64,000 bases of DNA, from assembly GCF_046630445.1 (NCBI RefSeq), contig NC_092338.1, positions 146,081,501 to 146,145,500 of the forward strand, read 5' to 3'. This document shows, in pieces, positions 39,917 to 51,093 of this stretch. Under the pieces are notes generated by a model. The model was not told the origin of the DNA. It searched no databases and worked only from the letters and a program-made list of their open reading frames with translations. The translations under genes and the position numbers were made by a program. Positions within the stretch are counted from its first letter, which is position 1. The number at the start of each line of letters is the position of its first letter. This DNA comes from Rutidosis leptorrhynchoides. Lineage: Eukaryota; Streptophyta; Magnoliopsida; Asterales; Asteraceae.

Positions 39917-40523
39917 CTACGGAGTATTATTATTATTATGTTTATTTTTTATCTTTTTTACTCGCAGAATTCGTGATCTTTTATAGGCATTTTGATTTCT
40001 GACAGCTCCGCGAGTCGTGGAGTTTTAAGCCTTCAAACTCCGCGAGTCGTGGAGTTTGAAAATCCAGCTCACAAACTTTTGGCTCCTAGCTTGTCGACAT
40101 AAATAATATATAAATATAAAATATAAATAATTAATATAATTATTTATATATTATATTATATTCTTGTACATAGTAGACTTGTAATTTTTGGTCCATTGCG
40201 TCGGACGTTGATAGTTGGCTCGTGTACCGGTTCCGAATTTTCGAACGTCCTTTCGTATAATTTAATATCTTGTACTTTGCGTTTTGTAACTTGTACTCTT
40301 GTCATTTTTAGATGTTTTTCATCAATAAATTGAACCTTTTGAATTGTATCTTGTACATTTGAGCTTTTTGGACGTTTTTTTCTTCAAATCTTCATTTTTG
40401 CCTTTTGTCTTCGCACTTATTTATTTAAACAATTACAATAAAAATATAATACAATTACATATGAAAACCTATTATTTAGGAGGGATATTGCTATGAAATA
40501 TATGTTCCTTTTTAGCCTTATCA
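38635..40523 (-). repeat. 3' LTR of element X (1889 bp)
   Basis: TGATAAGGC at 40523 (minus) to CCACATCA at 38635. Nearly identical to 44688-46587 except for the last 60 bp (38635-38695). (TA)n at about 39848-39911. Confidence 0.92.
39978..40060 (-). promoter_or_regulatory. Palindrome pair plus TATA box in 3' LTR of X
   Basis: CTCCGCGAGTCGTGGAG (40006-40022) and a 29-bp version with the same core and longer arms (40032-40060). Each has a single G:T pair and is otherwise symmetric. Centres are 32 bp apart. Minus-strand TATAAAAG is at 39978-39985, 29 bp from the nearer centre. Confidence 0.75.
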
Positions 40524-42473
40524 AACATCCCCACACTTGAGCGTTGCTTGTCCTCAAGCAATACAGAATTTGAAATAAAAACATACATGAATCACTTTTT
40601 TATTCATCACACTTTGTACATCAGTGATTTTGATATGGTGGTATAAACAATGATAGTAACGATAGAACCATGGTTAAAGGTGGGTGTGTCATCCACAGTT
40701 GCCTCGGGTTTAGGTCAACGACACTTGCAATCAAATAGCCGATTTACTTTCGGTTTCCAAAGCAAAGTGCACATTTGAAAGGCGGTTTACAGTCCCACAT
40801 GACTATGAAAATTTAGATCCGTTAGGAAATTGGATCTTTATGAAAACATTTGATCTTTTGAAAATTCAATCTAGCTTTTACCCTAGACAAGTTTTTCGGA
40901 ATAACCCTTCACCGGTGTTTGCAAAATATTTTTGTGGGTTGTGTGGGTTTCAGATTTGAAAATTTTAGCTCAACACTTGTGGTTTTGTATTACCCACTTG
41001 CTAACCTTGTATTAGAAAAGCAACACGTCCAGTTTACTTGTCCCGTATATTACCTTCCGGCAAACTACCGTCCGGTTGTAAAGGAAAGCGATGAACAAGA
41101 AACTGTTAAGGCAATGTCTAATGACATGCATTTGATTATGGTCCAAAAACGTGTCGGATGCTATTACTATCCTTTGTAGGAGCAATAGTAAAGATCATCC
41201 TATGATTTTTCGGTCTGGCACAAGGTCCTGTCTCCGACCATGCTATGCAACCACCGTTCTTACGGTTGACACCCGATTTGGTTCAGGTGACCTAATGAAT
41301 TCCAGGTGAATTCCTAGGATTTTACGTTCAATGGTAATGAACGCATTGAAAATGGTTTTTCAGAAAACAAATCGGTTTATGATTTTGATCAAAATATTTT
41401 CTCGTTCAAGCTCGAGTTTAGATATCATCGAATTCCATGAGTTTGTAATTCTCAATCTTTAAGGTCAATCTAAAGGATTGAGTAATATCAGTCTTAAAAG
41501 CTGATTTTTAATTTTTAAGGAGATTATCCTTTCTGGGGATCTGATTCATTAGTCTTATCAAGCTAATTTGCACGGCGCCCTCCCCATTTTACGAGACAGA
41601 TCCTCTCATGGTTAGGATAAGTCTGACCACCTGGCGACCCTGTTTTATGCTGAGGTCCGTGGATTTCCTGCTGATTTTAGTGTTGACTTTTCTAGATTTT
41701 TTGTCAACCTACAGCTAGTCTGGACGACAACTTCCTGACCTAAATCAAGAAGCGCGTGTCTTTTTCGAAAGACTTTACTTCCTTTTAATGATGGAATTGA
41801 TTCATCGTGTAGATCCATCTTTCTTACAGTAAATCGGGTAAAACTTTTTAGTTTAGTCCAAAGCAAAAGTATTTTCAGTTATTTGTTACAGAAATATGTG
41901 ATATGTTTAAAATAACTTGGTAAATTTTCCCACACTTGGCTTTTATTTTCCTTTTTATTCTCTTTTATTCCATTTTAAATGAATTCAAGCATTTTAGGTT
42001 ATTTCTCAATTTATGTCCTTTCTGAGGTAACGATAATTTCGGTATTAACACCTAGTTTTCATCGTTCATAAATATGTATAAACATGATTTTGACTTCATT
42101 TAGTTGAAATTTTTTCAAATTTTCGCAAAATTTGGCAAATAAACCAAGTGTAAACCCGAGAGAATTTATAACCCTTCCCCACAATTGAGATCATGCAATG
42201 CCCTCATTTGCATGAAATCAGACTCTAAGTATAAATTTATGAGGGTGATTAGTGTAGAAAAGTGATTGAAAATACCCAGTTTGTAATTACAAAGCTCGTC
42301 GAATGATAGATGGTGCGTCTCATCGTTTATTCTTTCTTGTTTTATCACACAAGTTTTTCTTAAAAAATGGCTGCTTTTCTGAACTGTTTGATAATTTTTG
42401 AAAATGCGTCTTTTACCCTAATTGTGCATTTTTATTAACGAGTTATGCACTAACCCGAACCCCTAATTTAACG
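40524..42473 (-). other. 3' noncoding region of X
   Basis: Homologous to the Athila 3' regions of A and J. It includes the purine tract (minus AGTGTGGGGATGTT, next to 40523) and a shortened copy of the small ORF (41645-41818), ended early by a TCA to TAA change. Confidence 0.75.
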
Positions 42474-43610
42474 TTAAGTGGGGTTAGACTTCCCCACACT
42501 TAGCTGACGACATGTGAAGTCGGTAGAATAAGTTCCACAAATTAGAATAGTGAGCCAGTTATTTACATCTTGGGTGGTATAAAATATATCAATGGGTTTA
42601 AAGTTTAGACCCACCCGAATATCACTACTTAATTCTTTTTTAAGTGTAGCTTTTAGTAAATGGATATGTCTCTTTTCTGGTTCTTGGTCAAATGGATCGA
42701 TATACACCGACATACATATTTCTATAGGGTGGACAATTCCTAACACTTCCTTTCGTTCATTCTCGGAATCAAAGTTTTCACCTCTATTACCCAATTGGGT
42801 GAAATTCGAGGTGTCAATATGTATTACAGCTTGTAGTTCATCTTTGGTAGATGACTCGTCTATTGAGAATATTGGGTTGAAAGGTTGTGGCTGGATTGAA
42901 GCAAATTCTTCTTCATTAACAGTACTTATCGGTCCCACCATTTTGGTCTCGGGGGTAAAATTTTCAATGTTATCATTTTCCCAAGAGTACCAATTTGTCA
43001 TCCTTACTTCTTCTTCATCCATAGATGGATCAATGATTTCGTCGGTTGAGGCTAATGTGTCGATATGTTGTGAAATTGCTAAAGCTGAATAAAAAGTATC
43101 ATCGGGATAGTTGGTGATTTCGGAGCTCTCGAATTCATCAAAATTCGATGATATGAGATTTTCTTGCACAATACTCCTCAGATCAACAGGTGTGTAGTCT
43201 GATAGAGTTTCAGCTTGCCGGTTTACAAACTCTCTCATTTGTCCATTTTGAGCATTGAGTTCTTCGAGTTTGATTTTCATATTGTCTAATAAATTTTCAG
43301 ACACGTAATTTTCCTCGTCTACTGGTTTTTGAGTTTGGAAATATTCTTGGGAATAATCCCAATTTGAATTGTATTCTTCATAATCATTCCATTCGGGTTC
43401 CGTGGGTGCGTAATTTTCCATAGAAACGTAATAATAACATTCCCATGTTGAGTGATAATCTCCACAGATTTCACAACCAGTTATTGTTTCGTCATTCGTG
43501 ATCCAAGATTGACCGAACGAATTGTCATCAACACCCGTTTGAGAGTATTGTTTTAATTGATTTTGGATATCAAAAAGAGTTTCCATAGCCTTGTTTTCAA
43601 AATTTTTCAT
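42474..43610 (-). CDS. 378-aa CCHC protein of element X, function unknown
   Basis: The only long ORF of X. It starts MKNFENKAMETLFDIQNQLK and carries a zinc knuckle CEICGDYHSTWEC (residues 46-58, CX2CX3HX4C). That spacing is the same as in the gag of J ([13 protein letters not shown]), so the knuckle may come from an Athila gag. The rest is unlike gag: a Trp/Tyr/Glu/Asp-rich segment (60-110), a possible short coiled coil (about 108-132, KLEELNAQNGQMREF), a long acidic stretch, and a C-terminal part I do not recognise (about 290-378). The capsid-type gag core is missing. The frame is intact over 379 codons in a young element, which suggests recent selection or recent origin. It could be an RNA-binding helper for packaging; that is inference. 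A 12-codon upstream ORF ends one base before its ATG. Confidence 0.7.
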   Translation of the reverse strand: MKNFENKAMETLFDIQNQLKQYSQTGVDDNSFGQSWITNDETITGCEICGDYHSTWECYYYVSMENYAPTEPEWNDYEEYNSNWDYSQEYFQTQKPVDEENYVSENLLDNMKIKLEELNAQNGQMREFVNRQAETLSDYTPVDLRSIVQENLISSNFDEFESSEITNYPDDTFYSALAISQHIDTLASTDEIIDPSMDEEEVRMTNWYSWENDNIENFTPETKMVGPISTVNEEEFASIQPQPFNPIFSIDESSTKDELQAVIHIDTSNFTQLGNRGENFDSENERKEVLGIVHPIEICMSVYIDPFDQEPEKRHIHLLKATLKKELSSDIRVGLNFKPIDIFYTTQDVNNWLTILICGTYSTDFTCRQLSVGKSNPT

Positions 43611-44663
43611 TTTATTGCGATGGCCAAATTTTAGCTACAATGTGGTGCATTTACTAATTATCCTATTAGTTATAAAAATAGAAAAACCTATATAAGTTGT
43701 CCAATTAATAGACTTTTCTGCTTTTGCCCACGTTTCGAATAGCCAAAAGATGCAGCAGGGAGCCAGAACCCTTTAAATCGGAAGCTCACAACTCAGCTAC
43801 TAACAAATCCAACTATTACTACGAAGCAGAAAATTATCAACGTCCATTAATTTGACCACTTAAATAATTTTTCTTTCCGTTTGAGATATTAGATAAGAAA
43901 TAGAGAAAATTTCTAAGTCCTAAAAAACTAAAGCGTCGAGAAATAAGAAAGAAAAAGAATGCGCGTCGAAAAACGTCGAAAAATAAAAAGGTCGAAAAAT
44001 AGGCGTCGAAAAATAATAATAAGAAAGTAGCTCGAAACACGGCGTCGTAAAATTCTAAAGCACCTAAATCTTAGTCTAAGGAATAAGCACTTAAGGGATT
44101 TTACGGCAAATTCTAAAAATCTAAAAATAAAAATATAACTATGGCAAAAACTAAGTTTAAAACTAAAAATTAGCGAAAAATACAAATATTACGCTAAAAT
44201 AATTAAAAAGGGACAAAATATAAAAATATACAAAAAGTTGTAAAAAGTACAATTTTTATAAGAATATTATTTTTATATTATTTATTTTATAAAACTATTA
44301 ATTTTTATATATAATAAAACTAATTAAAATTTAAAATACAATTTAATTTAAAAACTTAAACTAATTATAATAATAATTAAGTAATTAGGGTTTATTAATA
44401 ATAATAATAAATAATTACTCCGTAATTAATTGCAGTTAGGGTTTCTGTCGGTGTCAGGTCCCCTCCGCGAGTTGCGGTATTCGATGCAGCAAACCCCGCG
44501 AGTTGCGGGGTTCCAGTTTTCAACTCTGGTACAGTTTTAATTCGACGTTTTTTTTTTGTTTTTTTTTTATTTTTTTTGTTTTTTTTAAGGATTTTATATT
44601 GTTTTTCTAAAAATAATATATATTTATACAAAAAATGAATTAAAAGTATAGAGTTTCGCCGAG
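43611..44663 (-). other. Leader of element X
   Basis: Homologous to the leaders of C and J. It has the candidate 3' splice site AACTAATAG|GATA (AG at about 43663-43664), a leftover gag-type ATGCACC at 43650-43644 that now opens a 12-codon uORF, GTCGAAAAA repeats (about 43925-44040) and a palindrome pair. Confidence 0.6.
44465..44512 (-). promoter_or_regulatory. Leader palindrome pair of element X
   Basis: CCGCGAGTTGCGG (44465-44477) and a 21-bp AACCCCGCGAGT...GGGGTT (44492-44512), each with one G:T pair. Centres are 31 bp apart, about 150 bp from the primer site. Confidence 0.7.
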
Positions 44664-44681
44664 TCCCCGGCAGCGGCGCCA
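44664..44681 (-). promoter_or_regulatory. Primer binding site of X (tRNA-Asp type)
   Basis: The same 18-mer as in element C, 6 bp from the LTR edge at 44688. Confidence 0.85.
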
Positions 44682-44687
44682 AAAACT

Positions 44688-45895
44688 TGATGTTAAAGCT
44701 AAGGGGTACGAAAATAGTTTATATTTTTACTAGGAAAAGCGTTACAAATTACACAAGTTTTAATTATTTATTTACAAATGAGATATACCTAAACCTTGCT
44801 ACAACACTATAGGCAGTGTACCTAATCGTAGAGTAGTATAGTTTTTAGTAAGTCCGGTTCGTTCCACAGGGAGCGGGCTTATTGCACACTATATTTTTAA
44901 ACAACTATATTTGTACAAAATATATATAATTATATATAATAATATATAAAAGGGGGTTTTACCGTTTAATGACCGGTTTGTCGATTTATATTTTAAGCGA
45001 AGCGTAAAGTAAATGACGATATTTAACTAACAATATAAAATAAATAACAATAATTAAAATGACAATAAATAAAAGTACGAGGAAAAATGAAATAAAATAT
45101 ATTATGCTTATTTAAACTTCCGTAACCATGATGTTTGACGTTTTGATTTTAATTTATTGTCCTGGGTTAATTGTCCTTTGTCCTGGATGTATTTGAAACC
45201 TATCTGGTTTTTATCCATAATAGTTCATCGGTCATAATTATAAACTGCTCGGCAAATTTAACCTTATACCCGAAGTCAAATATTCCAACTAACTGGGGAC
45301 TTAAACTGTAACAAGGTTTTAATACTTTGTTTAATAATTACACCAGGATATCGACTGCGTGTAACCCAAGGTTTTAATACTTTGTTATCAATTATGCCAA
45401 GTGTCCTTGTACATAATTTCACCCCTGTTTTAATAATTCCATAGACTATTAATCCATTCCCGTGTCCGGTTAAATGAACAATTATTCGTACATATAAATA
45501 CCCCGCCCATCGTGTCCGATCGAGTGTATATGGTTATTTATAGGGACGTCCAATTGTAAATCTTTATATTAAAATTAACAAACTATCATTTAGTTAAACA
45601 AATATAAAGCCCATTAATAGCCCATAGTCTAATTTCCACAAGTGTCGTTCTTTTGTCCAAACCCCAATTATGGTACAAAACCCAATTACCCCATCTCTAA
45701 TATTTAGCTTAACATCATGATTACTTCGGCTCAAATAAGCATAATAATAACTTAAGTACGAGACATTAATTTAAAAAGGTTGAACATAGCTTACATTGAT
45801 TATTTATCGCGTAGTAGTACACGGACAGAGCTCCGACTTTAAAACCCGTAAAAATAACTTTTACATAACCCAAACTAATCTAATATAACACTAAT

Positions 45896-45980
<85 letters not shown>

Positions 45981-46587
45981 CTACGGAGTATTATTATTAT
46001 TATGTTTATTTTTTATCTTTTTTACTCGCAGAATTCGTGATCTTTTATAGGCATTTTGATTTCTGACAGCTCCGCGAGTCGTGGAGTTTTAAGCCTTCAA
46101 ACTCCGCGAGTCGTGGAGTTTGAAAATCCAGCTCACAAACTTTTGGCTCCTAGCTTGTCGACATAAATAATATATAAATATAAAATATAAATAATTAATA
46201 TAATTATTTATATATTATATTATATTCTTGTGCATAGTAGACTTGTAATTTTTGGTCCATTGCGTCGGACGTTGATAGTTGGCTCGTGTACCGGTTCCGA
46301 ATTTTCGAACGTCCTTTCGTATAATTTAATATCTTGTACTTTGCGTTTTGTAACTTGTACTCTTGTCATTTTTAGATGTTTTTCATCAATAAATTGAACC
46401 TTTTGAATTGTATCTTGTACATTTGAGCTTTTTGGACGTTTTTTTCTTCAAATCTTCATTTTTGCCTTTTGTCTTCGCACTTATTTATTTAAACAATTAC
46501 AATAAAAATATAATACAATTACATATGAAAACCTATTATTTAGGAGGGATATTGCTATGAAATATATGTTCCTTTTTAGCCTTATCA
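44688..46587 (-). repeat. 5' LTR of element X (1900 bp)
   Basis: TGATAAGGC at 46587 (minus) to TAACATCA at 44688. (TA)n at about 45901-45976. The conserved U5 block is at 44787-44871. Confidence 0.92.
46042..46124 (-). promoter_or_regulatory. LTR promoter of X: palindrome pair plus TATA box
   Basis: The same module as in the 3' LTR: palindromes at 46070-46086 and 46096-46124, centres 32 bp apart, TATAAAAG (minus) at about 46042-46049. This is the copy expected to drive the element's own RNA. Confidence 0.75.
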
Positions 46588-46592
46588 ATAAA

Positions 46593-46616
46593 CATGGAAA
46601 AGTTCGGGTCACTACA
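46593..46616 (-). repeat. 3' LTR of element H, first 24 bp
   Basis: Minus strand TGTAGTGACCCGAACTTTTC, the same start as the LTR of B. It resumes directly after the right target duplication of X. Confidence 0.9.
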
Positions 46617-46633
46617 GTACCTACCCGTTAAAT

Positions 46634-46652
46634 AAATTTCGTCCCGAAATTT
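46634..46652 (-). promoter_or_regulatory. Pre-PPT palindrome of element H
   Basis: 8-bp arms AAATTTCG and CGAAATTT around TCC, overlapping the pol stop and just before the purine tract (minus TTAACGGGTAGGTACTG). Confidence 0.7.
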
Positions 46653-48442
46653 TAAGCTGTTGAAGGTGTTGACGAATCTTTTGGAAATAGATGCGGGTAT
46701 TTCTTCTTCATCTGATCATCACGCTCCCAGGTGAACTCGGGTCCACTACGAGCATTCCATCGAACTTTAACAATTGGTATCTTGTTTTGCTTAAGTCTCT
46801 TAACCTCACGATCCATTATTTCGACGGGTTCTTCAATGAATTGAAGTTTTTCATTGATTTGGATTTCGTCCAACAGAATAGTGAGATCTTCTTTAGCAAA
46901 ACATTTCTTCAAATTCGAGACGTGGAAAGTGTTATGTATAGCCGCGAGTTGTTGAGGTAGCTCCAGTTGGTAAGCTACTGGTCCGACACGATCTATAATC
47001 TTGAATGGTCCAATATACCTTGGATTTAGTTTCCCCCGTTTACCAAATCGAATAACGCCTTTCCAAGGTGAAACCTTAAGCATGACCATTTCTCCAATTT
47101 CAAACTCTATATCTTTTCTTTTACTGTCCGCGTAGCTCTTTTGTCGACTCTGGGCTGTTTTCAATCGTTGTTGAATTTGGATGATTTTCTCAGTAGTTTC
47201 TCGTATTATCTCCGGACCCGTAATCTGTCTATCCCCCACTTCATTCCAACAAATCGGAGACCTGCACTTTCTACCATAAAGTGCCTCAAACAGCGCCATC
47301 TCAATACTAGAATAATAACTGTTGTTGTAGGAAAATTCTGCTAATGGTAGGTGTCGATCCCAACTGTTTCCGAAATCAATAACACATGCTCGTAGCATGT
47401 CTTCAAGCATTTGTATTGTCCTTTTGCTCTGCCCATCAGTTTGTGGATGATAGGCAGTACTCATGTCTAGACGAGTCCCCAATGCTTGTTGCAACGTCTG
47501 CCAGAACCTTGAAACAAATCTACCATCCCTATCAGAGATAATAGAGACGGGTATTCCATGTCTGGAGACAACCTCCTTCAAATACAATCGCGCCAACTTC
47601 TCCATTTTGTCATCTTCTCTCATTGGCGGGAAGTGTGCTGACTTGGTGAGACGATCAACTATTACCCAAATAGTATCATAACCACTTGCAGTCCTTGGCA
47701 ATTTAGTAATGAAATCCATGGTAATGTTTTCCCATTTCCATTCTGGGATTTCAGGTTGTTGTAGTAGACCTGATGGTTTCTTATGTTCAGCTTTGACCTT
47801 AGAACACGTCAAACATTCTCCTACATATTTAGCAATATCGGCTTTCATACCCGGCCACCAAAAGTGTTTCTTAAGATCTTTATACATCTTCCCCGCTCCG
47901 GGATGTATTGAATATCTGGTTTTATGTGCTTCCTTAAGTACCATTTCTCTCACATCTCCAAACCTTGGTACCCAAATTATATCAGCCCTATATCGGGTTC
48001 CGTCTTCCCGAATATTAAGATGTTTCTCTGATCCTTTGGGTATCTCATTTCTCAACTTTCCTTCTTTTACAACCTCCTGTTGCGCCTCCTTTATTTGAGT
48101 AGTAAGGTTAGTACGAATAATTATATTCATAGCTTTTACCCGTATAGGTTCTCTGTCCTTTCTACTCAAAGCGTCAGCTACCACATTCACCTTCCCCGGG
48201 TGGTATCGAATCTCAAAATCATAATCATTCAACAGTTCAATCCACCTGCATTGTCTCATATTCAGTTGCTTCTGATTAAATATATGTTGGAGACTTTTGT
48301 GGTCGGTATATATAATACTTTTGATCCCATATAAATAATGCCTCCAAGTCTTTAATGCAAAAACAACAGCACCCAATTCCAAATCGTGAGTCGTATAATT
48401 TTGCTCGCGAATCTTCAATTGTCTAGACGCATAAGCAATCAC
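46652..48442 (-). pseudogene. Chromovirus RNase H-integrase-chromodomain frame (element H)
   Basis: A 596-codon open stretch: RNase H C-terminal half ([21 protein letters not shown]), integrase zinc region ([23 protein letters not shown]), integrase core ([20 protein letters not shown]) and a chromodomain-like end ([24 protein letters not shown]). The third catalytic acid is changed: DGQSKRT instead of DGQSERT, Lys at residue 340 of this frame (codon 47423-47425). Upstream the frame is closed by TGA at 48449-48451 in the RNase H motif. So although the frame is long, integrase should be inactive. Known role: cDNA insertion, with the chromodomain steering target choice. Confidence 0.85.
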
Positions 48443-48928
48443 CTTCGTTCATTGCATTAATACACAACCGAGACCTTGCTTTGATGCGTCACAATAAATC
48501 ACAAAATCATCATTCCCTTCAGGCAATGACAATATAGGTGCCGTAGTTAGCTTTTTCTTCAATAACTGAAACGCCTTCTCTTGTTCATCCTTTCATTCAA
48601 ATTTCTTCCCTTTATGCGTTAATGCAGTCAAGAGTTTTGCTATTTTGGAGAAATCTTGGATGAATCTTCTGTAGTAACCAGCCAATCCTAAAAATTGACG
48701 TATATGCTTCAGTGTTTTTGGGGTTTCCCACTTTTCAACGGTTTCGATCTTTTTCGGGTCCACCTGGATACCTTCTTTGTTCACTATGTGATCGAGGAAT
48801 TGAACTTTTTCCAACCAAAATGCACACTTTGAAAACTTAGCGTACAGTTTTTCTTTTCTCAATACTTCTAGCACTTTTCTCAAATGTTCTTCGTGCTCTT
48901 GATCATTCTTTGAGTAAATAAGTATGTC
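48443..48928 (-). pseudogene. RT C-terminus of element H, cut by element I
   Basis: The stretch from EHLRKVLEVLRKEKLYAKF through [18 protein letters not shown] to the RNase H start. The RT active site (IDD) would lie just past 48928 and is separated by the insertion of I. Stops at 48449-48451 and near 48592 close the frame. Confidence 0.8.
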
Positions 48929-49531
48929 TGATAATGCTAAAAACGAACATATATTTCATAGCATTATTCCTCAAGAAAGACAAGCTTTTAGTTGCAATTG
49001 TTCTATTTACAAGTGATATTCGTTTAAATAATAAAAGGTGAAGACAAAAGACAGATTCGACGAATTGAAGACGCAAACGACCAAAAAGCTCAAAAGTACA
49101 AAAGACAATCAAAAAGGTTCCAATTATTGATAAGAAACGTCTCAAAATTACAAGAGTACAAGATTCAAAATGCAAAGTACAAGATATTAAATTGTACGCA
49201 AGGACGTTCGAAAATCCGGAACCGGGACCAGAGTCAACTCTTAACGCTCGACGCAACGGACTAAAAATTACAAGTTAACTATGTATATAAATATAATATA
49301 ATATATAATTAATTATATTAATTATATATATATATTATATATATATTATAAAACCGTCGGCAGAGAAAGACTCCAAGGGTGTGAGCTGTAAATTCATTCT
49401 CCGCGACTCGCGGAGTTTGAAGAGGATTTTGCCGCGAGTCGCGGAGCCCCAAAATGAAAAAATGCCTATAAAGCCAACCGAATTCTGAACGCACAATATA
49501 TCAATCTATTTTCTCTCCTCTCTCATATATA

Positions 49532-49600
<69 letters not shown>

Positions 49601-50966
49601 ATTTTAATTTTAATTATAATTATAATTCTAATAATAAGGGTATGTTAGCGAATGTTGTAAGGGTGTAAGTCGAAATTCTGTCCGTGTAACGCTACGCTAT
49701 TTTTAATCATTGTAAGTTATGTTCAACCTTTTTACATTAATGTCTCGTAGCTAAGTTATTATTATGCTTATTTAAAACGAAGTAATCATGATGTTGGGCT
49801 AATTACTAAAATTGGGTAATTGGGCTTTGTACCATAATTGGGGTTTGGACAAAAGAACGACACTTGTGGAAATTAGACTATGGGCTATTAATGGGCTTTA
49901 TATTTGTTTAACTAAATGAAAGTTTGTTAATGTTAATATAAAGATTTACAATTGGGCGTCCCTATAAATTACCATATACACTCGATCGGACACGATGGGC
50001 GGGGTATTTATATGTACGAATAATCGTTCATTTAACCGGACACGGGAATGGATTAATAGCCACTAGAATAATTAAAACAGGGGTGAAATTACATTCAAGG
50101 GTAATTGGTGTAATTGCTAACAAAGTAGTAAAACCTTGGTTTACACGCAGTTGATAACCTGGTGTATTCATTAAACAAAGTATTAAAACCTTGTTACAAT
50201 TCGAATCCCCAATTAGTTGGAATATTTAACTTCGGGTATAAGGATAATTTGACGAGGACACTCGCACTTTATATTTATGACTGATGGACTGTTAAGGACA
50301 AAAACCAGACGGACATATTAAATAATCCAGGACAAAGGACAATTAACCCATGGGCATAAAACTAAAATCAACACGTCAAACATCATGATTACGGAAGTTT
50401 AAATAAGCATAATTCTTTTATTTCATATTTAATTTCCTTTATTTTATATTTAATTGCACTTCTAATTATCGCACTTTTATTTATTGTTATTTAATCGCAC
50501 TTTTAATTATCGTACTTTTTAATTATCGCAAGTTTATTTTATCGCACTTTTATTATTCGCAATTTCATTATCGTTATTTACTTTACGCTTTAATTTAAGT
50601 CTTGTATTTATTTTATATTTTACATTAGGTTTTAACTGCGACTAAAGTCTTAAAATCGACAAACCGGTCATTAAACGGTAAAAACCCCCCTTTATAATAA
50701 TAATATTACTTATATATATGTTTGTATTTTTATAAAAGTAAACTAATATAGCGTTGAGCTTTGTTTAAAGATTTCCCTGTGGAACGAACCGGACTTACTA
50801 AAAACTACACTACTGTACGATTAGGTACACTGCCTATAAGTGTTGTAGCAAGGTTTAAGTATATCCATTCTATAAATAAATAAATATCTTGTGTAAAATT
50901 GTATCGTATTTAATAGTTTTTCCTAGTAAAATATAAGCTATTTTATATACACCTCGCATAACATCA
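48929..50966 (+). repeat. 5' LTR of element I (2038 bp)
   Basis: TGATAATGC to AACATCA. Very close to the 3' LTR of A at its start. (TA)n at about 49539-49593; U5 block at 50776-50866. Confidence 0.9.
49399..49473 (+). promoter_or_regulatory. LTR promoter of I: palindrome pair plus TATA box
   Basis: CTCCGCGACTCGCGGAG (49399-49415, perfect with an odd centre) and CCGCGAGTCGCGG (49432-49444, perfect). Centres are 31 bp apart. TATAAAG at 49467-49473, 29 bp from the nearer centre. Confidence 0.75.
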
Positions 50967-50970
50967 AGTA

Positions 50971-50985
50971 TTTTTTTGCCGGGGA
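50971..50985 (+). promoter_or_regulatory. Damaged primer binding site of I
   Basis: After the LTR, where C has ATTTTTGGCGCCGCTGCCGG, this copy has only a T-run followed by GCCGGGGA. The tRNA-Asp match is lost on the 5' side, so this copy cannot prime normally. Confidence 0.65.
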
Positions 50986-51093
50986 AAATCATCTTAAACA
51001 CCGGAAGCGCAACGCTAATATATAAAAAAAAAAGAAAAAAAAAAGAGATTTATTCTATTAAAAGTCGCTTTTGTAAAAATACGTTTTAATTAT

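Larger units (their letters stand above)
38635..46587 (-). mobile_element. Element X: complete non-autonomous Athila relative (7.95 kb)
   Basis: Both LTRs are present (38635-40523 and 44688-46587), flanked by a perfect 5-bp duplication ataaa (38630-38634 and 46588-46592). It has a tRNA-Asp primer site, a leader like those of C and J, one 378-codon ORF, and a 2-kb 3' region with purine tract. There is no protease, RT, RNase H or integrase. Apart from a 60-bp block at one end the LTRs differ at only a handful of positions plus a (TA)n length change, so the insertion is recent. Confidence 0.92.
35200..48928 (-). mobile_element. Element H: Tekay-like chromovirus, 3' half, carrying X
   Basis: Outer limits include the nested element X (38635-46587). 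H has the LTR, purine tract, chromodomain, integrase, RNase H and the C-terminal part of RT, and is cut at 48928 by element I. The gag, protease and 5' LTR should be to the right of I, outside the window. Confidence 0.88.
48929..51093 (+). mobile_element. Element I: 5' end of a plus-strand Athila, cut by J
   Basis: A 5' LTR and 127 bp of leader with a damaged primer site; element J begins at 51094. It inserted into the RT of H; left flank atgtc (48924-48928). The rest should lie to the right of J, outside the window. Confidence 0.88.

Noticed and set aside
42592..43092. 166-codon plus-strand ORF
   Set aside because: Shadow of the 378-aa ORF of X on the opposite strand.
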